From contig LSSN01004046.1 in assembly GCA_001970855.1 (NCBI GenBank), positions 1 through 10,262 on the forward strand: 10,262 bases of DNA. The letters are read 5' to 3'. A program made the translations under genes and the position numbers. Source of the stretch: Smittium culicis. Its lineage: Eukaryota > Kickxellomycota > Harpellomycetes > Harpellales > Legeriomycetaceae. The notes beneath the pieces are model-generated. The model did no database searches. It was not told the origin of the DNA and worked only from the letters and a program-made list of their open reading frames with translations. Shown here piece after piece: positions 1 through 7,258 of the stretch. The stretch's first letter is position 1; the number at the start of each line of letters is the position of its first letter.

Positions 1-540
1 TTATGCATTTTTTTAAGGATATTTATGAAAGAAGTATAAAAAGAAATCAAAATACAAGATAATGTAAAAATTGTATAAAATCGGTATTTTTCTATAAAAA
101 CTATAATCTGGTTTTAAGTTTAAAGTTTAAACAATATAAACTTTTTAAAAAATAAAAATTTGTACATTTGTAATATTTAATATCGTTTTGTAGACGTGGT
201 ATTTGTAAAAGCATGAAAAATACTCTTACTTTAACCCAACTCTAAATTTTTATTTAATCCTATTAAATTATAAACATAATCCTTTACAAAATTATTGGTA
301 AAAAAAGAAGTTTACAAAGCTATTAAGCTTTGTGAAAATGAATTTTTTTTAATAAAGCTAAAATATTTAATTAATCGAATATAAAAAATATAAAATTTTT
401 CATGGATGCAAGCCTCATCAAATATTTATTCAAAAATTGCTTATTATCAAGTGTTGATTAAAATAATAAATGTGGTACGAAATGAAGTTTTAAATGAAAT
501 CTTAAAATAGAATAATACACCTTACAAAAAATAAAAAGTA
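1..540. other. AT-rich intergenic DNA, no gene seen
   Basis: The stretch is dominated by A and T runs in all frames, with frequent stops on both strands. I see no open frame with coding-like residue variety, no RNA gene and no repeat longer than trivial AAAGTTTAAA-type motifs (about 105-140). Confidence 0.6.
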
Positions 541-616
541 TCCACTAGACCAATACTTCACTGGGACCAATTCTCAGTGTGTATGGGAGCAGCTGAGCGG
601 TGGACGGCTGTCAGTA
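541..616. repeat. GC-richer island, probable transposon relic
   Basis: This block of about 75 bases is much richer in G and C than the DNA on both sides. It contains an imperfect hairpin at 559-579 (CACTGGGA pairing with TCTCAGTG around a 5-base loop, one G-T pair). The plus strand is open for about 35 codons through the block into the following AT-rich DNA, but there is no start codon at its head and no match I recognise. The sharp composition change suggests a remnant of a mobile repeat. A short exon of an unrecognised gene is the alternative. Confidence 0.3.
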
Positions 617-908
617 GTAAAGAAATAATTTTATGTTATAACTTCTAAATTTTTATTTCTAATTTTTTATACTTCATAAATTATATCTAATACACCAACT
701 GTGACAGAATAAAAAATCACAAAATCCATAAATAATCAAAAAAATAGACATCTATACTAATCTTTATAATTTTTTATCTCATAGCATAAAATAAAACTCT
801 TGGTCGTAATTTACACCTAAATTATATATATTCATATTTTTTTTCAGTAATTTTATTAAAAATAATTTAAAAGTATACTAAAAACTTTCAAAAATTATTT
901 AACAAGTT
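617..908. other. AT-rich DNA, no gene seen
   Basis: AT-rich spacer between the GC-richer patch and the 3' end of the LINE. There are no open frames of note on either strand. Its right end may carry one copy of a possible target-site duplication (898-911). Confidence 0.5.
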
Positions 909-932
909 AAAAAAATATTTAAAAAAATATTT
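909..932 (-). repeat. 12-bp tandem repeat, likely LINE 3' tail
   Basis: Two perfect copies of AAAAAAATATTT (plus strand; AAATATTTTTTT on the LINE strand) lie one base beyond the LINE stop codon at 934-936. LINE copies often end in short tandem repeats in place of poly(A), so this probably marks the 3' end of the element. The surroundings are AT-rich, so a chance repeat is possible. Confidence 0.45.
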
Positions 933-933
933 T

Positions 934-1404
934 TCAACCGATCCCCCTCCGCCGCTCTAGCAGATCCATACCCACTGGGCATTGGTTCAAGGGGGCTGGT
1001 GAATCACTTATACTTTGCGATATAAGCTTTCTGGTCACGCGGATGCCGTTCAAAAATTTGGCTGTTTCCAGCTCAAAATTTTGATCGGCTGTGCCAGCTC
1101 GAAGCTGGCTCAAAGATTGTTTAGACTCTCCTCCAAGGAGTTTGCCAACTAGCCCCAACCGGGCTTCGTTGAAATTCGAAAGTAAATTTTTTTCGTCAGA
1201 GCGGATCGGCGTCGGTATGAACCGGCCAATCGTCGATGATCGTTGATTTCGCCACCGGCTGCAGCTCAAAAGTATGTGGTTGACCGTCTCAGGCACACCC
1301 AATTTGCAGCAGGGGCAAAATTTTTTGAATTTTTTACCGACGATTTTCATGTTCGACAGTCGCTGGGCGGTACAAAGTGTGCCCATACGCATTTTTTCAA
1401 TGTC
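934..1404 (-). pseudogene. LINE ORF2 C-terminus with zinc-binding motif
   Basis: This segment continues the reverse transcriptase in the same frame after the TAG at 1405-1407. It opens with a conserved-looking link (DIEKMRMGTLCTAQRL) and then carries a C-X2-C-X9-H-X4-C zinc motif (CPCC, then NH, then LLSC) at about 1276-1318. That motif is typical of the region after the RT domain in many LINEs, where it is thought to help bind nucleic acid during target-primed reverse transcription. The remaining 90 or so residues are polar with no domain I recognise, and the frame ends at TGA (934-936). The ATG at 1390-1392 is not thought to be a true start; it is simply the first Met after the stop. Confidence 0.85.
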
Positions 1405-2680
1405 CTAAAGGCCCAGCTTCAGGTCCGGATGGATAGCTTGAAGGTCAACCCAGTTGCCTTTTTTGCCTATTTTGCGGTCCACCGTCCACCGGTGGATGAC
1501 AGACCGGTTATTTCGTCGTTTCCGGTCGACTATTGTGATTATAGTCTGACCGTTTGAATCTTGAGAGCAAAATTTTTTGATACAATGCGCACTACCGGTC
1601 ACCCAGGTGGCCATTCGGGCCTTCATCGGAGCCTTGATGAGGTCTGCGATCCATGATTTTGATTTCGACCACTTATGATATGCACGCTCACGGGCTGTGC
1701 TGGTACGCATGAGCACTGAGGTTATGCCCAGTTCATCCCTGATGCGCTCCATGACCGCTGACTTACCGACATTGGAAACCATTCGGATTTCCTTGTCGAT
1801 TTCTGGCTGTATGGGCTTGCATCTGGCTTCGCTCATGCCAAATGTCTCCCCACCGTAACATCCAATCGGCACCAGAACCGAATTTATGAACTTGATTTTT
1901 AGTGCTGTGAGCACATCAGACCGTCCCAGGAAGCTGTATACAGCGTATACAGCCTTCCTGACCTTATTCTTGTTGTTCTTGATCGTCCCAGATACATCCC
2001 ACTTGCTATTCATAATATAGCCCAAGTAGGTGTACTGGTCGGTGGAGTTGACTTTATGGCCCTTCATGGTCATATCAGTAGTCAACTCCCTGCTTATAGT
2101 CATTATCCCGCACTTGGAGGCATTCACAGCCATTTCCCAAGTGCCCGACCATTCGGTTATGGTGTTCAGTGCATCTTGTAGCTCGTCTGATGATTCAGCC
2201 AATAGCATGGCAACGTCGGCAAACAGTAGTCCTGGTATGCGCGAGGTGAGCACAGGCATCCGCACACCTCGTACGCCCTTGAATATATCATTAATATAAA
2301 AATCGAAAAGTATTGGCGAGGCTGGGCACCCTTGCTGCACTCTAAAGAGGTATTCGGTGGGGCTGGAAACTTCATTTCCAACTCTAACTGCAATTTTCGG
2401 GGCATCATACATGCCCTTGATCGTATTGAGGAGTTTCCCCCCAATGCCCAGTGATCGCAGTTTATGCAGTAAGGCCATATGGGGGACCCGGTCGTAGGCC
2501 TTGCTATAGTCGATATAGCGCAGCCATGTTTCCTTGTTCTGAATTTTCCTTCGCCGGACTATTTCGTATAGAGTGGTCGCTTGGCCCGCACACTCCTCGA
2601 AATTCCTGAATCCGGCTTGTTCTTTTAACAATATTTGGTATTTAGCATCGATTTTGCTGAGTTTCGTGGCCACAATTTTT
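1405..2680 (-). pseudogene. LINE reverse transcriptase core (palm and thumb), inactivated
   Basis: This is the longest intact stretch of the element, about 422 codons from the ATG at 2671-2673. RT motifs are clear: LKEQAGFR near residue 16-23, motif A RYIDYSKAYDRVPH (residues 52-65, catalytic Asp in YIDY), motif B QQGCPASPILFDFYIND (113-129), motif C LLFADVAMLLAES (149-161) and motif D around GTWEMAVNASKCGIM (177-191). Motif C normally reads FADD; here the second catalytic Asp is Val154 (codon GTT at 2212-2214), which should abolish polymerization. A thumb-like region follows (TYLGY near residue 215). The frame stops at TAG 1405-1407 and resumes beyond it. The ATG at 2671-2673 is internal: the RT fingers continue upstream in another frame. 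Confidence 0.92.
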
Positions 2681-2688
2681 TGGCCACG
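2665..2688. repeat. 8-bp inverted repeat at a LINE frameshift
   Basis: CGTGGCCA and TGGCCACG are perfect reverse complements separated by CAATTTTT. The loop on the LINE strand contains the A6 run where the RT frame shifts. It could be a hairpin that favours replication slippage, or chance. Confidence 0.5.
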
Positions 2689-3566
2689 AGTTTCACCAGC
2701 GTTGGGATCAGTGATATCCCTCGGTAGTTATCGGGGTCCTTCAGGTCATCTTTTTTTGGAACTGGGACAACCTCTGAAGTTTCTAGGCACTGGGGTATAT
2801 TCCCAGTGTCATACATTAGGTTTATGATTTTATGAATTAATTTTGCTAATGAAGATGTGGGTGATGACTCGGTCATCACCAGTTTCCATACCTCAGATGG
2901 TACACCGTCAGCTCCCGAAGCTTTGCTATTAGGTGTATCTGCAAGTGCTTGGGTGATATCGAACCATAATATACTGTTTTCACACTCTGGGTAATAGTCA
3001 GTGTCCGTATTAATAAGATTTTCCCACTTATTGGAACATCATCTGTTTCCAGTAGCGTCTTTGGCAAGTTCGCCAAAGTGATTTGTCCATATTTTTATTT
3101 TTTCATGTTTTTCAGTAGTTACATTTTTAAATTTATCGTATACTGGGCCATCGGCGATACTTTGGAACGATTTCCCAGTGTAAGATTTGATACAGCGCCA
3201 ATAGGATTTCGAGTAGTTGTTCAGAATCTGATCGGCGATTTTTCCAAGTCTTTTGGCATGCTGGGCTTTTCTATCGGCCTTAATTGATCGATTTACACTC
3301 GATTTGGCATTGAAGATTTCGCTGATTAGGCAATTATTCTTCGTTAATTTTTGATATTTTTTTCGTCGCTTTTTTATTATTTTGAGGGTGATATTTGAAA
3401 GCACTGTTTTAATGGTTTCGCCCAGTGCATCCAGCGCACCGAGCCAAGCAGATTGATTGCAAACAGTGTCGATTAGGCTGGCGCAAAGCTCATTGAGGCC
3501 CATTTCTGTATCTGCTAGCACTGTAAATCGATCATGGCTGACAAAATTATTTTCAGCAAATAATAG
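2681..3566 (-). pseudogene. LINE linker and RT N-terminal motifs, with in-frame TGA
   Basis: One reading frame runs from the frameshift at about 3567 to the frameshift at about 2673-2680, broken once by TGA at 3039-3041. The first part (to 3042) is a basic, Lys-rich linker between endonuclease and RT, with features such as IKKRRKKYQKL. Past the stop, the frame shows ASGADGVPSEVWK (about 2889-2927), matching the 'K-x-x-G-x-DG-hP' motif at the start of LINE RT domains. It then shows EVVPVPKKDDLKDPDNYRGI, matching the 'vhPhhKKG-hxdpxNYRPIS' motif. The product continues in another frame after 2680. TGA would arise from CGA (Arg) by one C-to-T change. Confidence 0.88.
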
Positions 3567-4048
3567 TTTTTTAGTTTAATTTTTGATTTTTTCGGCAGTA
3601 CCTCGAGAGCGTCCTAAATCCACTGCGCTGTGATCGGCATGTGGTCGAAGAGGTCTAAAAACCGGTTCTCTGTGCACCAGTTTGGGCGGCTGTTGAGCCC
3701 AGCATAGTATATGTGGTCGATCATGCGACCCACAGTACCCTTATTGTACCTCGACCCAGTCGAGTAGGTCACTTTTGCATGTTGGAACCCAGTTCCAAGC
3801 TTCAGAGTAAACTTTATTGACGCCGGGGTGTCCATATTGTAGTCCCCTAGCAGTATGATTATTTTAAATTTTTTATTAAAATTTTTATAATTGTCCAAAA
3901 GCTCGGAAATTGCCCGCTTTTTGCGAATTCCTGCGTTTGGGAAGTGAATGTTTGTTACCAAAATTGTGAATTTATCACCATTTTTGGTGCGCCCAGATAC
4001 TATCCCAGATAGCCAAGTTGACGCTGCTTTAAATTCGCTAATTTCTAG
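3567..4048 (-). pseudogene. LINE endonuclease (APE-type), C-terminal half only
   Basis: The exonuclease-endonuclease-phosphatase domain of a LINE nicks target DNA to prime reverse transcription. Visible motifs are LLGDYNMDTP (GDxNxD catalytic motif, about 3820-3849), VGRMIDHIYY (about 3699-3728) and DLFDHMPI (SDHxP-type catalytic His, about 3626-3649). The frame is open upstream to the poly-T/poly-A tract at 4053-4071, and codons before about 4048 are just that tract, so the N-terminal half with the first catalytic Glu is missing. There is no credible start codon. A TAG at 3614-3616 breaks the frame just after the domain, 16 codons of the same frame follow, and then the frame shifts. Confidence 0.85.
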
Positions 4049-4052
4049 TTTA

Positions 4053-4640
4053 TTTTTTTTTTGTTTTTTTTAAATCATAGAATTTTATTGGTACGATAAC
4101 AATAATAGAAAATACGCGGTAAATAAACTAAGAAAATAGTAAAGTTGGTGCAAGGCATAAAAAAACTAATATTCTAATACTAATAAATTCCTCTACCTTT
4201 CTACCGGCTGCGTACCTAAAGCGAAATTGGATCAATCTACCAACCGAAAGATCCACCCAGGCATTGCTTCAAGTAGGCTGAATGACTGAAGTTACAAGCA
4301 GACATGGAATTAAGCTCGTTCCAACAAAATTGAATTTGTTGAGATCATTGAGCTCCCAGTCAGAGCCGACATCTAACAGGATTAATAAAAAATATTCTTA
4401 TACCCAAACTTGGGAATGATCGAGCTGGCTCTCCTAAAATAAGCTGCTAAACGGCTGAGTTCCGTGATGCTGTCGAACGCTGGGCTTGTGCACAGATAGT
4501 ATCTCAGACTGTGCTAAACGATTCGGTTCCTCCTTTTTCTAGATGGTCCTTCTCTGGAATCGCTGTACTCCAAATCGTTGCCTTCACTATCCCGAACCAA
4601 GGATAGTGCAACGCTGTATGAAATTTTAGTATAGTGTACT
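4053..4640 (-). mobile_element. Non-autonomous retroelement-like repeat with poly(A) tail
   Basis: On the minus strand a GC-richer body (about 4640 to 4200) passes into an AT-rich trailer that ends in AATAAA (4084-4089). Twelve bases later comes an A8-C-A10 tract (4071-4053). This order is that of a polyadenylated RNA copied back into DNA. The body has no long open frame. Its short translated pieces include AAYFRRASSIIPKFGYKNIF (frame ending near 4384) and NFSHSAYLKQCLGGSFGW (ending near 4224), which resemble, from memory, multi-copy hypothetical proteins of Rhizophagus-type fungi. It abuts the LINE truncation point. The 5' end is not defined: 4640 is where the composition drops. It could be a SINE, a processed pseudogene of an unrecognised gene, or a decayed DNA transposon. 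Confidence 0.45.
4084..4089 (-). promoter_or_regulatory. AATAAA polyadenylation signal of the retroelement-like repeat
   Basis: TTTATT on the plus strand is AATAAA on the minus strand. It lies 12 bases before the A8-C-A10 tract, the spacing expected between a polyadenylation signal and a poly(A) addition site. Confidence 0.5.
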
Positions 4641-4655
4641 TAGAAAAGTACACTA
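4632..4655. repeat. Perfect 10-bp inverted repeat (hairpin)
   Basis: TAGTGTACTT and AAGTACACTA are exact reverse complements with the loop AGAA. It sits at the edge of the GC-richer repeat. It could be a relic of a small inverted-repeat element or part of the 5' end of the adjoining repeat. Confidence 0.6.
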
Positions 4656-5154
4656 CTTAACATATGGAGGTTATGACATAATTTTTACAAGTGAAAACAG
4701 AATTATAATGATTATGTAACAAACACCTTGACACAATGCCTGAAAGGTACGAAATGCCTAGAGGTCCAGAGGGTAAATTGAATTCACTATATTAGGATTT
4801 TTTTTAGAAGGTTTGTACATTATATATAAATTTTTCGTTTAAAAAATATTTTTGAGTAATTATCTGCTTAACTAATAGTTTCTCTATTTTGGTTTATAGT
4901 TGCAAAAATTAATAGGTAAAAGTAGAATTTATTAGTAGGTACTTTGCAAAAAAAAAAAAGTTCATTTTTAATATTTCATGGATTTATTGTGATATTTCTG
5001 ACGAAGCTCGAAAACTATAAGAAAAACTTGGTTAGTATTTTGCTATCTGTCACACTACGCACAAATTTGTAAAAGAAATTAGTATTAGAATAAGATATAA
5101 CGTTGTGGTAAGCCAATATGAAAATAAATCGAGAAAGAAGATGGGTTGATGTTT
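4656..5154. other. AT-rich spacer downstream of the YCII-domain gene
   Basis: No gene is visible. An imperfect doublet of AATGCCT(G/A)GAGGT-like sequence occurs at about 4735-4772. A minus-strand AATAAA (TTTATT at 4983-4988) is the nearest exact polyadenylation signal for the YCII-domain gene, about 165 bases past its stop, and is only a weak candidate. Confidence 0.4.
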
Positions 5155-5454
5155 TTATAGGCTAGCAGGCAAAATTTTCTGGATTATAGCATTATCGACA
5201 TCCCAAACGCCAGAAGAACCATAAATATCTTGTTTCATGTACTCGATAACTTTCTCTTTGCTGTCCATAGCAACTGTTAAAAAACTTCCTATAAATTTAC
5301 CTGTTGTTTCGTCTAGCAATGCACCCCCCGTAAGTAATTTTCCTTCCTGTTTAAGTATCGCCGCGGTCTTGAAATGCTCACCTCTTACTTGCATTCTCTT
5401 ATCTAATGTACCTTCAACCTCAAAATCACGAACTGTAACAAGATATTTATTCAT
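5155..5454 (-). CDS. YCII-related domain protein
   Basis: The 99-residue product is a single YCII/YciI domain, a small dimeric alpha/beta-barrel (ferredoxin-like) fold. Biochemical roles are known for only a few members, so no reaction is assigned. Family features: N-terminal strand KYLVTVRDFE (3-12), the R-x-x-H pair in VRGEHF (Arg24, His27, the residue often proposed as functional), the helix-turn KQEGKLLTGGALLDE with Gly43-Gly44, the strand GSFLTVAMDS (56-65), and DIYGSSGVWDV (76-86) in place of the bacterial DPF/DPY segment. The GVWDV ending is one I associate with fungal members. There is no signal peptide or membrane segment, so it is probably cytosolic. I chose the ATG at 5452-5454 because the domain begins right after it, with A at -3. 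The in-frame ATG at 5529 would only add a low-complexity leader that overlaps a possible intron. Length fits the family. It ends in TAA and is undamaged, with fewer AT-driven residues than random frames here. Confidence 0.9.
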   Translation of the reverse strand: MNKYLVTVRDFEVEGTLDKRMQVRGEHFKTAAILKQEGKLLTGGALLDETTGKFIGSFLTVAMDSKEKVIEYMKQDIYGSSGVWDVDNAIIQKILPASL

Positions 5455-5460
5455 AATTTT

Positions 5461-5523
5461 CTGTTTTCGTTTTGGATTAATGGATGTTAAGCTTGACTTT
5501 TTGAAAAAAAAATAATAATATAC
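5461..5523 (-). other. Possible 63-base 5' UTR intron of the YCII-domain gene
   Basis: On the minus strand, GTATAT (5523-5518) could be a donor, CTTAAC (5491-5486) a branch site, and ACAG (5464-5461) an acceptor. The branch-to-acceptor distance is about 26 bases, and the acceptor is 6 bases before the start codon. The pattern fits short fungal introns, but there is no pyrimidine tract and AT-rich DNA yields such patterns by chance. Confidence 0.25.
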
Positions 5524-5575
5524 TTTCAATAAACAAGTTTTTTAAGAGAGTATTTTTAAATAACACTTATATTAA

Positions 5576-5583
5576 TTTTTATA
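5576..5583 (-). promoter_or_regulatory. Candidate TATA box for the YCII-domain gene
   Basis: TATAAAAA on the minus strand lies about 122 bases before the start codon, preceded by GC. The distance would allow a 5' UTR of about 90 bases. In DNA this AT-rich the match is weak evidence. Confidence 0.25.
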
Positions 5584-6136
5584 GCTATTAAGCTGATTCT
5601 ATTGTTTGAGACATTTATTTTCTCTAAGCTGCAATAATTTTTCAGGAGGTAAAAAAAAAAAAGTAAAACAAAATACGCTTATTTTTTTTTACTCGGGGCT
5701 ATCTCTAATATATAACGAGCTAATCTCTTATTTCTTTTAGAGAGCTCTATTTCCAAATTACTAAAATAGTACAAAACTTTTTGATAGAAAATTAATCCAG
5801 AATTCTACAATTAAAATAAAAAAAATATGATCGAAAATCTCCGAAAATAAACCATTTTTATCCCCATTATAAATAAATACTCATCTCAAAATTGACTTTT
5901 TGCATTTTTTTTCAGTCATCCACATTGTAAAATTTTTATTATTTAAGCTACATAGTTCAGTATTGCAGTAATTTTTTTTGCTTATAAAATTTATAAGAAA
6001 TTTATTTTTGCTAAAATATATTTCTAGGTGAATTAGGTTGTGTTTAATATAAATTAAATTTTCAATAAATTGATCAAATAAATATACATGCATGTTTGTG
6101 AAACTACTAATTGGATTATTTAGATGCTTTTAGATA

Positions 6137-6289
6137 TTAATTCTGATTGCTTTTATATTTTATTTTCCAATATAGATGCTTTTTCGATTTGTATCGATTG
6201 ATAATTTCATCAAAATTTTTCTTGGTGTATAATTTTGATATTTTTTTACCAAAATCGCTGATATTTCCATTGACTAGATTGTTATTTTC
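6137..6289 (-). other. 50-codon open stretch, possible exon remnant
   Basis: The minus strand is open from after TAA (6290-6292) to TAA (6137-6139). It encodes a Lys-rich but varied peptide including NGNISDFGKKISKLYTKKNF and FDEIINRYKS, with Gly, Asp and Glu that are uncommon in random AT-rich frames. The preceding TTCTCTTTCACTAAG could be a splice acceptor. There is no ATG and no family I recognise. It may be a terminal exon, a pseudogene piece or chance. Confidence 0.15.
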
Positions 6290-7258
6290 TTAGTGAAAGA
6301 GAACGGTCATAAATTATAGCTAACTTAATATCTCGAACAAATTTTGTATCATGAATCTATAAGTAAAAAGATTATGTATTTTTTAATTTTAGGGGGAATT
6401 TTTTAATGCATAAATTTTTACTTTAAGGATAAATAATCAATTTAATATTTTCATCACTAGAAAATTTTAAATCAAAGTAAATATATTATCATGAATAAAA
6501 AAAGACTAAGCCACTTCAAAAGATCACCAATTATTATATCTATTATATCTATACTGATTTGAAAGAATGTATTTGTGATGAATAATTACAACTAAGATTA
6601 ACGCACAGTTAAAATTTGAATCTTTTACGCCTCACAACATTTCAATAAATTGGTTGAAAATGGAAAAGCATCGTCACTCGCTACTCTATTAATAATATTT
6701 TCTCAAAATGACTATTTGATATTTTTTTTACGGTAAAAAAAATATAATAAATAAATTTGAGCCAAAGAGTTTTTTTAATGTATTTAAATTTTTTGCAGCA
6801 TTATAAATTGTATGTTGGTATTAAATGTACATAAAACATGGAAGTTTTCCTCTAAATAGTGTATTAGAAGGCTATTACTCTATTCGCATGAAAATTAATT
6901 AAAAAGTATAAACAAAAGAATTTAATAATGCAATACTTTCTTGTGTATATTAATCACTGCTAGTAATTTTATTATGAATGATTTCACTTTGATCTGTTAA
7001 CCTTTATTTTATTGACTTTTATCATATCACTTGAAGAAGTATATGTGGAAATGTAGAACCAGCCAAAGGATTCTCTGTGTAATTTTATTCTATAATCTTT
7101 TTAATTCTGGTATTTTCTGTAAAAAAATCTTTTATAATTTAATTTTAATTATTTAAAACTAAAGTTTACAGTTCAATGAGACACACTAATTATTACTTTT
7201 TGAATTAACATTATAGTGTAATTTTAACAATATTAAAAATTAAAACCACGAAATATAA

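Larger units (their letters stand above)
909..4052 (-). mobile_element. 5'-truncated, inactivated LINE (non-LTR retrotransposon)
   Basis: Non-LTR retrotransposons copy themselves by nicking target DNA with their endonuclease and reverse transcribing their RNA at the nick. Read on the minus strand, this copy has the C-terminal half of an APE-type endonuclease, a linker, a full RT palm with recognisable motifs, and a C-terminal CX2C-X9-H-X4-C motif, followed closely by a short AT tandem tail. No gag-like ORF1, RNase H domain or LTR is visible. The first half of the endonuclease is absent, the usual result of incomplete reverse transcription. The coding frame is broken by stops at 3614-3616 (TAG), 3039-3041 (TGA) and 1405-1407 (TAG), and by frameshifts near 3567-3572 and 2673-2680. 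The body is clearly richer in G and C than its surroundings. The clade (L1, Tad or Jockey-like) cannot be set by eye. Confidence 0.93.

Noticed and set aside
1243..1557. Plus-strand open frame of 104 codons
   Set aside because: It lies opposite the LINE zinc-motif region and the RT C-terminus, has no family features, and is a by-product of the minus-strand coding sequence. The same applies to plus-strand frames at 2030-2299, 2573-2827, 3078-3287 and 5237-5515.
2166..2444. Minus-strand 92-codon frame inside the RT
   Set aside because: It is out of frame with the RT motifs A to D, which are read cleanly in the overlapping longer frame.
2876..3076. Minus-strand 66-codon frame between linker and RT
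   Set aside because: The frame with the in-frame TGA continues into the recognisable ASGADGVPSEVWK motif, so that frame, not this one, is the LINE product.
5455..5529. 25-residue N-terminal extension of the YCII-domain protein
   Set aside because: It is a low-complexity leader translated from AT-rich DNA that overlaps a possible intron, and the YCII domain starts directly at the internal ATG.
5881..6093. 70-codon minus-strand frame
   Set aside because: Lys, Asn, Ile, Phe and Leu dominate as expected from random AT-rich sequence, and there are no motifs, context or homolog I recognise.
6491..6562. 23-codon plus-strand frame with a hydrophobic C-terminal half
   Set aside because: It resembles a signal anchor, but it is very short and its tail is a chance product of a 2 x 9-base repeat (6532-6549).
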